A DNA stretch of 64,000 nt from CAWGHZ01 sp963775315 (GCA_963775315.1 CAVZIN010000011.1:62001-126000), one strand, 5' to 3'; positions 1 to 8,780 are shown, counted from the first letter of the stretch. Notes: a model not told the origin generated them from the letters alone. Program-made: numbers and translations.

Positions 1-1038
1 GTGGTGATGTCGCATTTCGGCCGACCGAAGGGGCCCGACGCCGGCCTTTCGCTAGCCCAGGTCGCTCCGGCGCTGCAGGCCGCCCTCGGCCGCCAGGTGC
101 GGTTCGTGCCGGACTGCATCGGGCCCGAGGCCGAGAAGGCCGTGCGCGCGATGAGCGACGGCGACGTCGTGCTGCTGGAAAACCTCCGCTTCCATGCGGG
201 TGAGGAGAAGAACGACCCCGCCTTCGTGCGGAGCCTTGCGGCGCTCGGCGATCTCTATGTCAACGACGCGTTCTCTGCGGCGCACCGGGCGCACGCCTCG
301 ACCGAGGGGGTTGCGCATCTGCTGCCCTCGGCGGCGGGGCGCGAGATGCAGGCCGAACTCGATGCGCTCGGCCGCGCGCTGGAAAAGCCCGACCGGCCGG
401 TCCTCGCCATCGTCGGCGGCGCCAAGGTCTCGACCAAGCTCGACGTGCTCGGCCATCTGATCGACAAGGTCGACGTGCTGGCGATCGGCGGGGCGATGGC
501 CAACACGTTCCTGCTCGCCCTCGGCACGCCGGTCGGCAAGTCGCTGGTCGAGCGCGACCTGGTGGCGACCGCGCGCGACATCCTGGCCAAGGCCAACGAC
601 AAGGGCTGCGAAATTGCGCTGCCCTCGGACGTGGTGATCGCCGCGAAGCTCGAGGCCGGCGCGCCGTCCGAGCCGGTGCCGGTCGCCGCGGTTCCGGACG
701 ACAAGATGATCCTTGACGTCGGGCCGGACAGCGCCCGCGCACTCAGCGACCGCCTCGGCGATTGCCGCACGCTGGTGTGGAACGGTCCACTCGGCGCGTT
801 CGAGACCCCGCCCTTCGACGCCGCAACACTCGCGGTCGCACGGGCGGCCGCGGGCCTGACCCGCGACGGCAAACTGGTCAGCGTCGCCGGCGGCGGCGAC
901 ACGGTGGCGGCGCTCGCCGCGGCGGGCGTCACCGGCGATTTCTCCTACGTCTCGGCCGCGGGCGGCGCCTTCCTGGAATGGATGGAGGGAAAGACCCTGC
1001 CCGGCATTGCGGCGCTCGAGGCGGCGGCCGGCAAGTAG
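1..1038 (+). CDS. pgk: phosphoglycerate kinase, 5'-truncated by window edge
   Basis: Glycolytic/gluconeogenic enzyme that transfers phosphate between 1,3-bisphosphoglycerate and ADP in the cytoplasm. The reading frame is open from base 1. The visible 345 residues begin at the SHFGRPKG motif, which lies about 50-55 residues into a normal PGK of about 395 residues, so the true start is outside the window. The ENLRFHAGEE motif, the GGAKVSTKL segment (near residue 140) and the C-terminal nucleotide-binding GGGDTVAAL loop are all present. The C-terminus is complete. The downstream genes run the other way, so this is the end of its transcription unit. Confidence 0.97.
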   Translation: MVMSHFGRPKGPDAGLSLAQVAPALQAALGRQVRFVPDCIGPEAEKAVRAMSDGDVVLLENLRFHAGEEKNDPAFVRSLAALGDLYVNDAFSAAHRAHASTEGVAHLLPSAAGREMQAELDALGRALEKPDRPVLAIVGGAKVSTKLDVLGHLIDKVDVLAIGGAMANTFLLALGTPVGKSLVERDLVATARDILAKANDKGCEIALPSDVVIAAKLEAGAPSEPVPVAAVPDDKMILDVGPDSARALSDRLGDCRTLVWNGPLGAFETPPFDAATLAVARAAAGLTRDGKLVSVAGGGDTVAALAAAGVTGDFSYVSAAGGAFLEWMEGKTLPGIAALEAAAGK

Positions 1039-1051
1039 CCTTCCGCGGCTC

Positions 1052-1834
1052 TTATCGGTCGAGCTGGTCGTAGACGACGCGCGCGACGTGCAGCAGCTTC
1101 TCGCGCGGCACGGCGCCGACCAGCGCGTAGCCGCAGGTCGGGTCGAGCCAGTAGAACACCGCCACGCCCTGGTATTCCTGGAAGCGGAAGGCCGTCTGGT
1201 CGTTGCCATGCGGGCCCGCCTTCTTGATGTAGAGGGTGAGGCGCTGGCCCGAGGCGTCCTCGTACATGAACTGGGCGGCGATGGTGCGCCCGGACGGCAG
1301 CAGGCGCCCGCCCATCAGCCGGTAGCCGAGCGAGGCGAGCTGCGGCGCCTTGACCGTGGCGCCCAGCCGCTTGGTGAGCCAGGTGACGAGGTGCTGCTCC
1401 TCGCTCGCCGACACCTCGACCGGGTGGCGCACTTCGGGCACGTAGACCTCGTGCGCCATGGCGGCGTAAGCGACGATCGGCGGGCCGTTGGCGACCGAAG
1501 TCTCGTCCGGCACGTCGCGGGCAAGCCAGCCGGCCGCGCCCCCGCCCACGAACGCCGCGACCAGCGCCGCCGCGGCCACGGCGCGCGGGCAGTCGCGCCA
1601 GGCGGCCAGGCGGATGCGCCGGCGCGGCGCCAGCCATTCGGAAGGCACCGGCCGGTCGAGTTCGCCGTCGAACAGCCCGTGCAGCTCGGCGTTGATGCGG
1701 GCCCAGCCGGCGACGCGCGCGGCGTCCGCCGGGCTCTCGGCCAGATGGCGCTCGACGTCCGCCCGGCGCGCGGGGTCGAGCCGCCTATCGGCGTGGGCGT
1801 GCAGCTCGGCGTCGGTGACAGGCGCGCCGGTCAC
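1052..1834 (-). CDS. membrane anti-sigma factor partner of the ECF sigma
   Basis: Probable anti-sigma factor of 260 residues. The N-terminal segment (about 1-60) has the LHAHADRRLDPARRADVERHL pattern of alphaproteobacterial anti-sigma domains but lacks the zinc-binding HxxxCxxC signature. One transmembrane helix follows at about 85-105, then a roughly 150-residue periplasmic domain of unknown ligand. The GTG start is chosen because it overlaps the TGA of the upstream sigma gene (GTGA), so the two are translationally coupled. By analogy it would hold the sigma factor at the membrane until an envelope or redox signal releases it. The signal is not visible from sequence. Confidence 0.85.
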   Translation of the reverse strand: MTGAPVTDAELHAHADRRLDPARRADVERHLAESPADAARVAGWARINAELHGLFDGELDRPVPSEWLAPRRRIRLAAWRDCPRAVAAAALVAAFVGGGAAGWLARDVPDETSVANGPPIVAYAAMAHEVYVPEVRHPVEVSASEEQHLVTWLTKRLGATVKAPQLASLGYRLMGGRLLPSGRTIAAQFMYEDASGQRLTLYIKKAGPHGNDQTAFRFQEYQGVAVFYWLDPTCGYALVGAVPREKLLHVARVVYDQLDR

Positions 1835-2343
1835 TTCACCCTCCGAAGCGCGGGCGGCGCCTCGCCGTCGTAGAGCGACCGCAGCCGCTCGCGCCCGCGA
1901 TGCAGCCGCGACATGACTGTGCCGAGCGGCACGCCGACGATCCGCGCGACCTCCTCGTAGGTCATCTGCTCGAGCCCGACCAGCAGCACCACCTCGCGCT
2001 GCTCCGCGGAGAGCTGTTCCAGCGCGCGGGAGAGGCCGGTCATGGCGACCCGCCCCTCCTGGCCGCCGTCGACCGAGACGGCGTGGATGTCGTGCTCGTA
2101 GGCGATGGTGCGGGGCCTGCGGCTCGCGCGGCGCGCGGCATTGGCGTTCAAATTGTGCATGATGGTGAACATCCACGCACGCAAATTGCCGTCGCTCCGG
2201 ACCATGTGGAACCGGCTCCACGTCCGCTCCAGGCAGTCCTGGACCAAATCGTCCGCGCGCTCGGAATCCCCGAGCAACGCCCGGGCGTAGCGCCGCAGGT
2301 GGGGGATCTGCTCGACAATCTGGCGATGGGCGTCGTCGCTCAC
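1831..2343 (-). CDS. ECF-type RNA polymerase sigma factor
   Basis: Alternative sigma-70-family factor of 170 residues, a typical ECF length. Region 2 spans about residues 14-80 (DDLVQDCLERTW core-binding segment, then the AWMFTIMHNL -10-recognition part). Region 4 spans about 108-158, with the helix-turn-helix MTYEEVARIVGVPLGTVMSR. There is no C-terminal extension. It is first in a two-gene minus-strand operon with its anti-sigma factor and probably autoregulated, but the target regulon cannot be read from this window. It is divergent from the M24 peptidase gene. Confidence 0.93.
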   Translation of the reverse strand: MSDDAHRQIVEQIPHLRRYARALLGDSERADDLVQDCLERTWSRFHMVRSDGNLRAWMFTIMHNLNANAARRASRRPRTIAYEHDIHAVSVDGGQEGRVAMTGLSRALEQLSAEQREVVLLVGLEQMTYEEVARIVGVPLGTVMSRLHRGRERLRSLYDGEAPPALRRVK

Positions 2344-2383
2344 CCTCGCGTCCCGCCGCGCCGCTGTGGCGCCTCAGCCACTA

Positions 2384-2413
2384 TATCTACACCCCCGCCT
2401 TCGGGCTATTCCC
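2384..2413 (-). promoter_or_regulatory. possible autoregulatory ECF promoter
   Basis: On the minus strand upstream of the sigma gene, a GGGAAT element (2408-2413) is followed 17 bases later by GTAGATA (2384-2390). GGAA-type -35 boxes are typical of ECF-dependent promoters, and ECF operons are commonly autoregulated. The -10 match is weak and the assignment is an inference. Confidence 0.3.
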
Positions 2414-2495
2414 GTCCCCTCGGTTGACTCGGGCCCTGCCGGTGCGCTCAACTGGCCCGGCCAGGGCCCCGGTCCGCTTCCCGAGGGAATAAAAC

Positions 2496-3794
2496 ATGCC
2501 TGATACCGCCGAGCCGCGCGTCATCACGCCCGACCGGATCGACCCCCATTTCGACTGGGACCGCGCCATCCCCGCGCCCGGCCATGGCGGGGTCGATTTC
2601 GAGGAGCGGGTGAATTTCCGCCGGCTGCACGACTACCGGCTGGGCCGCGCGCGCCAGGCGCTGAAGGCATCGGGGTTGGGCGCGCTGCTTTGCTTCGACA
2701 ACAACAACATCCGCTACCTGACTTCGACCGTGATCGGGGAATGGTCGCGCGACAAGATGTGCCGCTACGCTCTGCTGGCGGGCGATGGCGACCCGCACGT
2801 CTGGGATTTCGGCTCCGCCGCCAAGCACCACCGGCTGCACGCGCCCTGGCTCGGGGCCGGCTGTTGCCACGCCGGCATGGTGGGCCTGCGCGGCACGGTG
2901 CCGCCGGACGTCGGGCTGATGAAGCGCGCGGCCGAGGAGATCTTCTCGCTCCTCAAGGCGGCGGGCGTCGCCAAGATGCCGATCGGGCTCGACATCGTCG
3001 AGCCGCCGATGATGTTCGAGCTGCAGCGCCTCGGGCTCGACGTGCGCGACGGCCAGCAGGTCATGCTCGACGCGCGCGAGATCAAGAACATCGACGAGAT
3101 CGTACTGCTCAACCAGGCGGCGGCCATGGTCGACGGCGTCTACCAGATGATCTGGGAGGATCTGAAGCCCGGCGTCCGCGAGGCGGACCTCGTCGCCCGC
3201 GCCAACAAGATGCTCTACGAGATGGGCTCCGACGACGTCGAGGCGATCAATGCCATCTCGGGCGAGCGCTGCAACCCACACCCGCACAACTTCACCGACC
3301 GGCTGGTGCGGCCCGGCGACCAGGCGTTCTTCGACATCATCCAGTCCTTCATGGGCTACCGCACCTGCTACTACCGCACGTTCAACGTCGGCAAGGCGAC
3401 GCCGGCGCAGCACGACGCCTACAAGCGCTGCCGCGAATGGCTCGATGCTGCGATCGAGCTGGTGCGGCCGGGCGTCACGACGGATCGGATCGCGTCCGTC
3501 TGGCCGAAGGCGGAGGAGTTCGGTTTTTCCGACGAGATGGAGGCGTTCGCCCTCCAGTTCGGCCACGGCATCGGCGTCGCGCTGCACGAGCGGCCGATCA
3601 TCTCGCGGCTCTGCTCGCTCGACCATCCGATGGAAATCAAGGAGGGGATGGTCTTCGCGCTCGAGACCTACTGCCCGGCGAAGGACGGGTTCTCGGCCGC
3701 GCGCATCGAGGAGGAGATGGTCGTCACCAAGGACGGGCCCCGCGTCATCACGCTGTTCCCGGCCGAGGAACTGCCCATCGCGAACCGCTACTGA
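2496..3794 (+). CDS. M24-family (creatinase/Xaa-Pro peptidase fold) protein with an altered metal site
   Basis: A 432-residue protein with an N-terminal creatinase-like domain (about 45-195) and a C-terminal pita-bread M24 domain (about 205-425). Expected dinuclear-metal ligands that can be seen are Asp280 (FFDII), His357 (GHGIG), Glu390 (ALETYC) and Glu405 (RIEEEM). The second Asp, normally D in a DxxRT motif, is replaced by Cys291 (CYYRT). It is therefore either a divergent metalloenzyme or a non-peptidase relative, as with creatinase or DddP, which share the fold. A GAGGGA ribosome site precedes the ATG. Its TGA overlaps the ATG of the E1alpha gene (TGATG), so it is co-translated with the dehydrogenase. 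The substrate is unknown. Confidence 0.85.
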   Translation: MPDTAEPRVITPDRIDPHFDWDRAIPAPGHGGVDFEERVNFRRLHDYRLGRARQALKASGLGALLCFDNNNIRYLTSTVIGEWSRDKMCRYALLAGDGDPHVWDFGSAAKHHRLHAPWLGAGCCHAGMVGLRGTVPPDVGLMKRAAEEIFSLLKAAGVAKMPIGLDIVEPPMMFELQRLGLDVRDGQQVMLDAREIKNIDEIVLLNQAAAMVDGVYQMIWEDLKPGVREADLVARANKMLYEMGSDDVEAINAISGERCNPHPHNFTDRLVRPGDQAFFDIIQSFMGYRTCYYRTFNVGKATPAQHDAYKRCREWLDAAIELVRPGVTTDRIASVWPKAEEFGFSDEMEAFALQFGHGIGVALHERPIISRLCSLDHPMEIKEGMVFALETYCPAKDGFSAARIEEEMVVTKDGPRVITLFPAEELPIANRY

Positions 3795-4825
3795 TGGCCA
3801 CGCGGGCGAAGCCCCGGGCGCGAGTGCGCGCAACGGCGAACGACGACATCGGGGAGCCGACGCGCCTTGCGCTGTGGCGCTCCCAGCTTCTGATCCGCGA
3901 GGCGGAGCAGCGGGCCTATGACCTGTTCCTGCAGAACTTGGTCAAGGGCACCAGCCATCTGTCGCTCGGGCAGGAAGCGGTGGCGGCGGGCTTCGCGACC
4001 GCCCAGCGGCCCGGCGACTGGACCTTCGCCACCTATCGCGGCCACGCGCACACGCTGGCGCGCGGCGCGCCGGTCCTTGGCGTTCTGGGCGAACTGATGG
4101 GGCGCGATTGCGGGCTGATGCGCGGCAAGGGCGGCTCGATGCACCTCACCGACGCCTCGCACGGCATGATGGGGTCCTACGCCATCGTCGGCGCGCATCT
4201 GCCGATCGCGATGGGCGCTGCCTGGTCGGCCCAGTATCGCGGCACCGACCAGGTTTCCGTCTGCTTCTTCGGCGACGGCACCACCAATATCGGCGCGTTC
4301 CACGAGGCGCTGAACATGGCCGCGGTGTGGAAGCTGCCGGTCGTGTTCGTGTGCGAGAACAACCTCTACATGGAATACACCCCGATCGGCCAGGTGACCG
4401 CGGTCGCCAACCCGGCGGCCGACCGCGCCGGCGCCTACGGGCTTGATTCCATTGTCGTCGACGGCAACGATGCCGACGCCGTCTACCGCACCGCTGCGGC
4501 CGCCATCGCGCGGGCGCGCAAGGGCGACGGCCCGTCGCTGATCGAGGCGAAGACCTACCGCCATTCCGGCCATTCGCGCGCCGACCCGGCAAAGTACCGC
4601 CCGGACGCCGAGGTGAAGCAATGGCTCGCGCGCGATCCGATCCCGATGTACCGCGCGCGCCTCGCCGAGTTCGGCATCGCCGAAAAGGACATCGCCAGGA
4701 TCGAGACCGAGGTGCGGGCCGCCGTCGACGACGCGACCGAGCGGGCGAAGGCCTCGCCGCCGCCCGCGATGGATTTGATCGGGCGCGACGTCTATGCCGA
4801 CGGGGGCGCCGCATGGCGGAACTGA
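3794..4825 (+). CDS. pdhA: 2-oxoacid (pyruvate/acetoin type) dehydrogenase E1 alpha subunit
   Basis: Thiamine-diphosphate-dependent E1 alpha subunit (343 residues) of a pyruvate- or acetoin-dehydrogenase-type complex. The TPP motif runs from GDGTTN at about residue 160 to the ENN at about 188-190. The RGKGGSMHL segment and the phosphorylation-loop-like YRHSGHSRADP are also present. The ATG overlaps the stop of the M24 gene, and the 3' end overlaps the E1 beta start by 13 bases. The neighbours are E1 beta and E2, with no E3 (lipoamide dehydrogenase) in the window. The acyl specificity (pyruvate, acetoin or another 2-oxoacid) cannot be fixed from sequence alone. Confidence 0.92.
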   Translation: MATRAKPRARVRATANDDIGEPTRLALWRSQLLIREAEQRAYDLFLQNLVKGTSHLSLGQEAVAAGFATAQRPGDWTFATYRGHAHTLARGAPVLGVLGELMGRDCGLMRGKGGSMHLTDASHGMMGSYAIVGAHLPIAMGAAWSAQYRGTDQVSVCFFGDGTTNIGAFHEALNMAAVWKLPVVFVCENNLYMEYTPIGQVTAVANPAADRAGAYGLDSIVVDGNDADAVYRTAAAAIARARKGDGPSLIEAKTYRHSGHSRADPAKYRPDAEVKQWLARDPIPMYRARLAEFGIAEKDIARIETEVRAAVDDATERAKASPPPAMDLIGRDVYADGGAAWRN

Positions 4826-5790
4826 CCTATCGCGAGGCGGTGGCCGACGGCATCGCGCAGGAGATGGCGCGCGACGAGCGGGTCGTGTTCCTCGGCGAGG
4901 ACGTCGGCGGCGCCGGCGGCGTGTTCAAGGCGACCGTGGGTCTCCTCGAAAAGTTCGGGCCCAAGCGCGTGAAGGACACCCCGATCTCCGAGCAGGCGAT
5001 CCTCGGCGCCGCGATGGGCGCGGCGATGACCGGCCTCCGCCCGATCGCCGAGATCATGTTCTCCGACTTCCTCGCCGTCTGCTGGGACCTGGTCGCGAAC
5101 GAGATGGCGAAGTCGCGCTACATGTCGAACGGTCAGCTCGAGTGTCCGGTGGTGATCCGCACCGCCAATGGGGCGGGCTCGCGCTTCGGCGCGCAGCATT
5201 CCCAATCGGTCGAGAACTGGGCGATGGCGGTGCCGGGCCTCAAGGTCGTCGCGCCGTCGACGCCGGCCGACGCCAAGGGGCTCCTCGCCGCGGCGGTGCG
5301 CGATCCCGACCCGGTCGTGGTGTTCGAGCACAAATCGCTCTACCCGGTGAAGGGCGAGGTGCCCGAGGGCGAGCTGGTCGACACGCTCGGCACGGCGAAG
5401 ATCGTCCGGCCGGGCGCCGATTGCACCATCCTGGCGCTCGGGCTGATGGTGTCGCGCGCGCTCGACGCGGCGGCGAGGCTGAAGGCCGATCACGGCATCG
5501 ACGCCGCCGTGATCGACGTGCGCTCTCTGGTGCCGTTGGATACGCGAACCATCCTGGGCGAGGTCGCGCGCACCGGGCGCCTGTTCACCGTCGAAGAGAA
5601 CCCACGCCTCTGCGGCTGGGGTGCCGAGATCGCCTCGATCGCCGCCGAGGAATGCTTCTACGACCTCGATGCGCCGATCGTGCGCATCACCACGCCGCAC
5701 GTGCCGCTGCCTGCCGCCGACGCGCTCGAGGACGCGACCATCCCGTCCGCCGCCCGCATCGCCGACACCGTGCGGCGGAGCATGGGGTAG
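4813..5790 (+). CDS. pdhB: 2-oxoacid (pyruvate/acetoin type) dehydrogenase E1 beta subunit
   Basis: E1 beta subunit (325 residues) that completes the alpha2beta2 TPP enzyme. It begins MAELTYREAVADGIAQEM. It has the LGEDVGGAGGVFKAT segment, the EIMFSDF helix, a pyrimidine-binding transketolase domain and the C-terminal transketolase-C domain (VIDVRSLVPLDT). The start lies inside the last codons of E1 alpha, which indicates coupled translation and 1:1 subunit supply. A repeat-bearing spacer of about 118 bases separates it from the E2 gene. Confidence 0.93.
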   Translation: MAELTYREAVADGIAQEMARDERVVFLGEDVGGAGGVFKATVGLLEKFGPKRVKDTPISEQAILGAAMGAAMTGLRPIAEIMFSDFLAVCWDLVANEMAKSRYMSNGQLECPVVIRTANGAGSRFGAQHSQSVENWAMAVPGLKVVAPSTPADAKGLLAAAVRDPDPVVVFEHKSLYPVKGEVPEGELVDTLGTAKIVRPGADCTILALGLMVSRALDAAARLKADHGIDAAVIDVRSLVPLDTRTILGEVARTGRLFTVEENPRLCGWGAEIASIAAEECFYDLDAPIVRITTPHVPLPAADALEDATIPSAARIADTVRRSMG

Positions 5791-5816
5791 GTCACATGGC
5801 CTGCGGCCGCTTCGGA

Positions 5817-5900
5817 CCCCCACCTGACCTTCCCCTTGCAGGCGGAGGGGCGCGCGCGGGCGGTCTTTTCTCCCTCCCCCTGAAAGGGAGAGGGCGGGGG
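5817..5900. repeat. palindromic repeat pair (family A) between E1 beta and E2
   Basis: Two facing copies of a C-rich/G-rich palindrome (CCTTCCCCTTGC with GGAGGGG, then CTCCCTCCCCCT with AGGGAGAGGG) fill the spacer before the E2 start. The same family recurs at 6181-6276, 35404-35640 and 52821-52860. It could fold into stem-loops in the mRNA between the E1 and E2 cistrons. Confidence 0.65.
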
Positions 5901-5908
5901 TATCCTTC

Positions 5909-7165
5909 GTGACGAGCCACGACATCGTCATGCCCCAGCTCGGCGAGACGGTGACCGAGGGCACCGTCACCGCCTGGCACAAGAAGGTGGGCGAGCACGT
6001 TGCGCGCGACGAGACCCTGTTCGAGGTCTCGACGGACAAGGTCGACACCGAGGTGCCAGCCCCGGCCGACGGGGTGATCGCCGAAATCCGCGTCCAGGAG
6101 GGTGCGACCGTGGCCGTCGGCACCATCCTCGCGGTGATCGTGGGTGAGGGCGGAGCGGCGAAGAGTGCGGGCAAATCGCCCCCCCACCCTGTCCCTCCCC
6201 CTCAAGGGGGGAGGGAGTTAAGGAAGCCGATGGCGGCGTCCCCTCTCCTCTTGAGGGAGAGGGACAGCGAGAGGGGTCCTTCGGGCAGGCGGAACCGCGA
6301 CGCGCGCGGCCGGCCGCTGTCGCCGGCGGTGCGGCGCCTCGCGCAGGAACACGGCATCGACCCCGGCGCGCTCGCGGGCTCGGGCGCCGAGGGCCGCGTC
6401 ACCCGGCGCGACATGGAGGCGGCGTTGAAGGCGCGTCCGGCGGCCGCTTCCGGCGGCGACGAGCGCGTGCCGTTCTCGCGCATCCGCAAGCTCACCGCCG
6501 AACACATGGTCCGGTCCAAGGCGACCAGCCCGCACGTCCTTCAGGTGGTCGAGGCCGATTTTCACCGCGTCGAACTCGCCCGCACCCGCCATGGCGCGCA
6601 CTGGCGCGACCGCGAGGGATTCGCGCTCACCTATCTGCCGTTCGTCGCTTTCGCCGTGTGCCGCGCCATCGCCGACTTCCCGCGCGTCAACGCATCGGTC
6701 GAGGGCGAGGCGCTGGTGATCCATGGGTCGGTCCATCTCGGCATCGCGGTCGATCTGGCGCTCGACGGGCTGACCGTCCCGGTGGTGCACGACGCCGCGC
6801 GGCTCGACCTGTCCGCGCTCGCCCGCGCCATTCGCCGCGTGGCCGAGGGCGCGCGGGCCGGGCGGCTAGGGCCCGACGATTACGCGGGTGGCACCTATAC
6901 GCTCTCCAACTCGGGCTCGTTCGGCACGCTGATCACCGCCCCGGTCATCAACCAGCCGCAGGTCGCGATCCTCTCGACGGACGGGGTCAAGAAGCGCCCG
7001 GTCGTGATCGAGGGCGCCGAGGGCGATTCCATCGCCATCCGCCCGGTCGGCATCCTGGCGCAGTGCTTCGACCATCGCGCCATCGACGGCGCCTACTCGG
7101 CGGCGTTCCTGCACCGGGTGGCGGAAATCGTCGCGACACGCGACTGGATCGCCGACCTCGGGTGA
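5909..7165 (+). CDS. pdhC: dihydrolipoamide acyltransferase (E2) of the 2-oxoacid dehydrogenase
   Basis: E2 core enzyme (418 residues) that carries acyl groups from E1 to CoA. Domains in order: a lipoyl domain at 1-80 with lipoylated Lys44 in STDKVDTEV; a linker; a peripheral-subunit-binding domain at about 132-172 (SPAVRRLAQEHGIDPGALAGSG); and a catalytic domain with HRAIDG (His389, Asp393). The ATG is used because the lipoyl domain starts directly there. Oddity: linker residues of about 91-123 are encoded by two palindromic intergenic-type repeats inserted in frame. The chain remains open, so the protein is probably functional. Confidence 0.92.
   Translation: MTSHDIVMPQLGETVTEGTVTAWHKKVGEHVARDETLFEVSTDKVDTEVPAPADGVIAEIRVQEGATVAVGTILAVIVGEGGAAKSAGKSPPHPVPPPQGGRELRKPMAASPLLLRERDSERGPSGRRNRDARGRPLSPAVRRLAQEHGIDPGALAGSGAEGRVTRRDMEAALKARPAAASGGDERVPFSRIRKLTAEHMVRSKATSPHVLQVVEADFHRVELARTRHGAHWRDREGFALTYLPFVAFAVCRAIADFPRVNASVEGEALVIHGSVHLGIAVDLALDGLTVPVVHDAARLDLSALARAIRRVAEGARAGRLGPDDYAGGTYTLSNSGSFGTLITAPVINQPQVAILSTDGVKKRPVVIEGAEGDSIAIRPVGILAQCFDHRAIDGAYSAAFLHRVAEIVATRDWIADLG
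6181..6276. repeat. family A palindromic repeat pair inside the E2 coding sequence
   Basis: Two inverted copies of the repeat (6181-6216 containing CCCTGTCCCTCC, and 6240-6276 containing GAGAGGGACAG) lie within the E2 gene. They encode a proline/arginine-rich stretch between the lipoyl and subunit-binding domains. The same pair arrangement occurs in non-coding DNA at 35404-35640. Confidence 0.75.
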
Positions 7166-7184
7166 GGGGGCGCTGAAGCCGCAG

Positions 7185-8780
7185 TCAGGTCACGAACATG
7201 TTGGGGTCGTGGCCCACGGGCCCGACATGCACCGTGCGGCCGGGCTCGCCGTTGGTCAGGTGGTAGCGCCCGTCCGAGTCGCGGCCGAGCTTCCCCTCGC
7301 GGCGCAGCTCGTCGAGCGCCAGCGCCACCTCGCGCCCGTCGCGGCTGCCCAGATTTTCCATCAGGTGCGTGAAGAACATCGGCCCGCTTTCCAGCGCCTG
7401 CGCCACCGTCTGGTAGCGCGCCTCGCCGGTGAAGCGCTTGGCCTCGGTCACCACGTTCTGCACCGCCCACGGGCGACCGAACGGCTTGGTGCAGTCGAAC
7501 CCGGCCTTCGCGCCGAGCGGGCGGCCGTCGAGCGAGGGGTCCATCTGCATGCCGGGCATGCCCTCATACAACACGATGTCGCGGTCGGCCTGGAAGCGCG
7601 TGCCGAGCACCCAGTCCATCGCCGCCTCGGAATGCACGTCGACGTCCTCGTCCACCACCCAGACGTGCTTGACCGACGGCATGGCGGCGAAGACGGCGGC
7701 AATGGCGCGGCGCGCCTGGCCGGCGCCCGACTGGCGGATGGCGACGCGCACATGCTGGCCCTCGCCCGACGACAGGCACATGTGCGCGGCGGTGGCGTCG
7801 AGACCGGCGCTCCGCACGGCCTTCATCGCCTCGGCCTCGACCCGGATCGAGGAGATGTTGGCCGATTCCGTATTGCCGAGCACCCAACCCGAGCCGTGCA
7901 GCAGCGACTGGTGCAGGCAGTCCCTGCGCATGGTGATGGCGGTGACGTGGAAGATCGGGTCGAGGTGCATCGGCCCGTAATAGCCCATGTATTCGCCATA
8001 GGGCCCTTCCGGCTCGGTATAGCCGTGCTCGTGGAGATAGCCCTCGATCACCATCTCGCAATCGGCGGGCACGTAGATGTCGTTGGTGACCGATTTGACC
8101 AACGGCACCGGCTCGCCGCGCAGCGTGCCGACCAGCGCCACCTCGTCCTGGCGGACGCGCAGACCCGCCGCCATGAAGTCGATAGGGTGCGAGCCGCAGG
8201 CGAAGCTGATCGGCAGCCGCTCCTTGCGCGCGGCGCATTTCAGGTAGATCTGGCGCAGATGCGAGCGCGCCGTGACGTTGGTGCCGCATTCGTGGCGCGA
8301 GCGCAGGCTGAGGCGGCGGCAGCCGACGTTGGTGAGGCCGGTCTCGGGGTCGATCACGTAGTCGATGCCCGAGGTCAGGTATACGCTGCCGTCGAACTCG
8401 TGCTGCGGATGGAAGGGCAGCTTGGTGAGGTCGGCGTCCTTCCCGGTCAGCACGACCTGGTGCACCGGCGCCTGGGACGAGGCGACCTCGACTTTGGGCT
8501 GCGGGTTGTCGAGCCGGCTCTGGAACTCGGCCCACATGTCGTTCATCTTCACGCCGAGCGCGGCGGCGAGGCGCGAGCGCGCGCCCGTGACGTTCGCCAC
8601 CAGCTCCGAGCGCTCGGGCCCCGCCTTGCGGAACAGCACCGCCTTGTCGGTGCCCTCGACGATGGGCGAGAGGTCGGCGAGCGCCACCGGCTCGTCGTGC
8701 ACCTCGACCTCGCCCTTGTCGATCAGCCGCTCGACGAAGCCGCGCAGGCGGAATTTTTCCATGTCGGGCGTCGGCATCAT
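7185..8780 (-). CDS. UbiD-family (prenyl-FMN-dependent) decarboxylase
   Basis: A 531-residue member of the UbiD family, which decarboxylates or carboxylates aromatic or alpha,beta-unsaturated acids using prenylated FMN made by UbiX. The family core is clear: FACGSHPIDFMAAG, the KSVTNDIYVPADCEMVIEG segment, and EGPYGEYMGYYG, which contains the conserved acidic catalytic/cofactor-binding region. No ubiX homologue is nearby, and the gene sits among MetE-like and flavin-oxidoreductase genes. It could be UbiD itself or a catabolic paralogue; the context favours a catabolic role. Two ATGs at the start (MMPTPDMEKF) make the exact start uncertain by a few codons. Confidence 0.9.
   Translation of the reverse strand: MMPTPDMEKFRLRGFVERLIDKGEVEVHDEPVALADLSPIVEGTDKAVLFRKAGPERSELVANVTGARSRLAAALGVKMNDMWAEFQSRLDNPQPKVEVASSQAPVHQVVLTGKDADLTKLPFHPQHEFDGSVYLTSGIDYVIDPETGLTNVGCRRLSLRSRHECGTNVTARSHLRQIYLKCAARKERLPISFACGSHPIDFMAAGLRVRQDEVALVGTLRGEPVPLVKSVTNDIYVPADCEMVIEGYLHEHGYTEPEGPYGEYMGYYGPMHLDPIFHVTAITMRRDCLHQSLLHGSGWVLGNTESANISSIRVEAEAMKAVRSAGLDATAAHMCLSSGEGQHVRVAIRQSGAGQARRAIAAVFAAMPSVKHVWVVDEDVDVHSEAAMDWVLGTRFQADRDIVLYEGMPGMQMDPSLDGRPLGAKAGFDCTKPFGRPWAVQNVVTEAKRFTGEARYQTVAQALESGPMFFTHLMENLGSRDGREVALALDELRREGKLGRDSDGRYHLTNGEPGRTVHVGPVGHDPNMFVT

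Noticed and set aside
52..1209. Long open frame antisense to pgk
   Set aside because: Arg/Gly/Ala-rich translation typical of frames opposite a GC-rich gene; no domain, and pgk on the other strand is certain. Similar long shadow frames opposite or beside most genes here were left out.
2487..2498. GGGAATAAA just before the M24 ATG as an ECF -35 box
   Set aside because: It is too close to the start codon to be a promoter for that gene; GAGGGA is better explained as the ribosome site.
2496..3794. Calling the M24 protein a DMSP lyase (DddP)
   Set aside because: The domain order is the same, but the characteristic metal-site residues differ and the context is a 2-oxoacid dehydrogenase; function left open.
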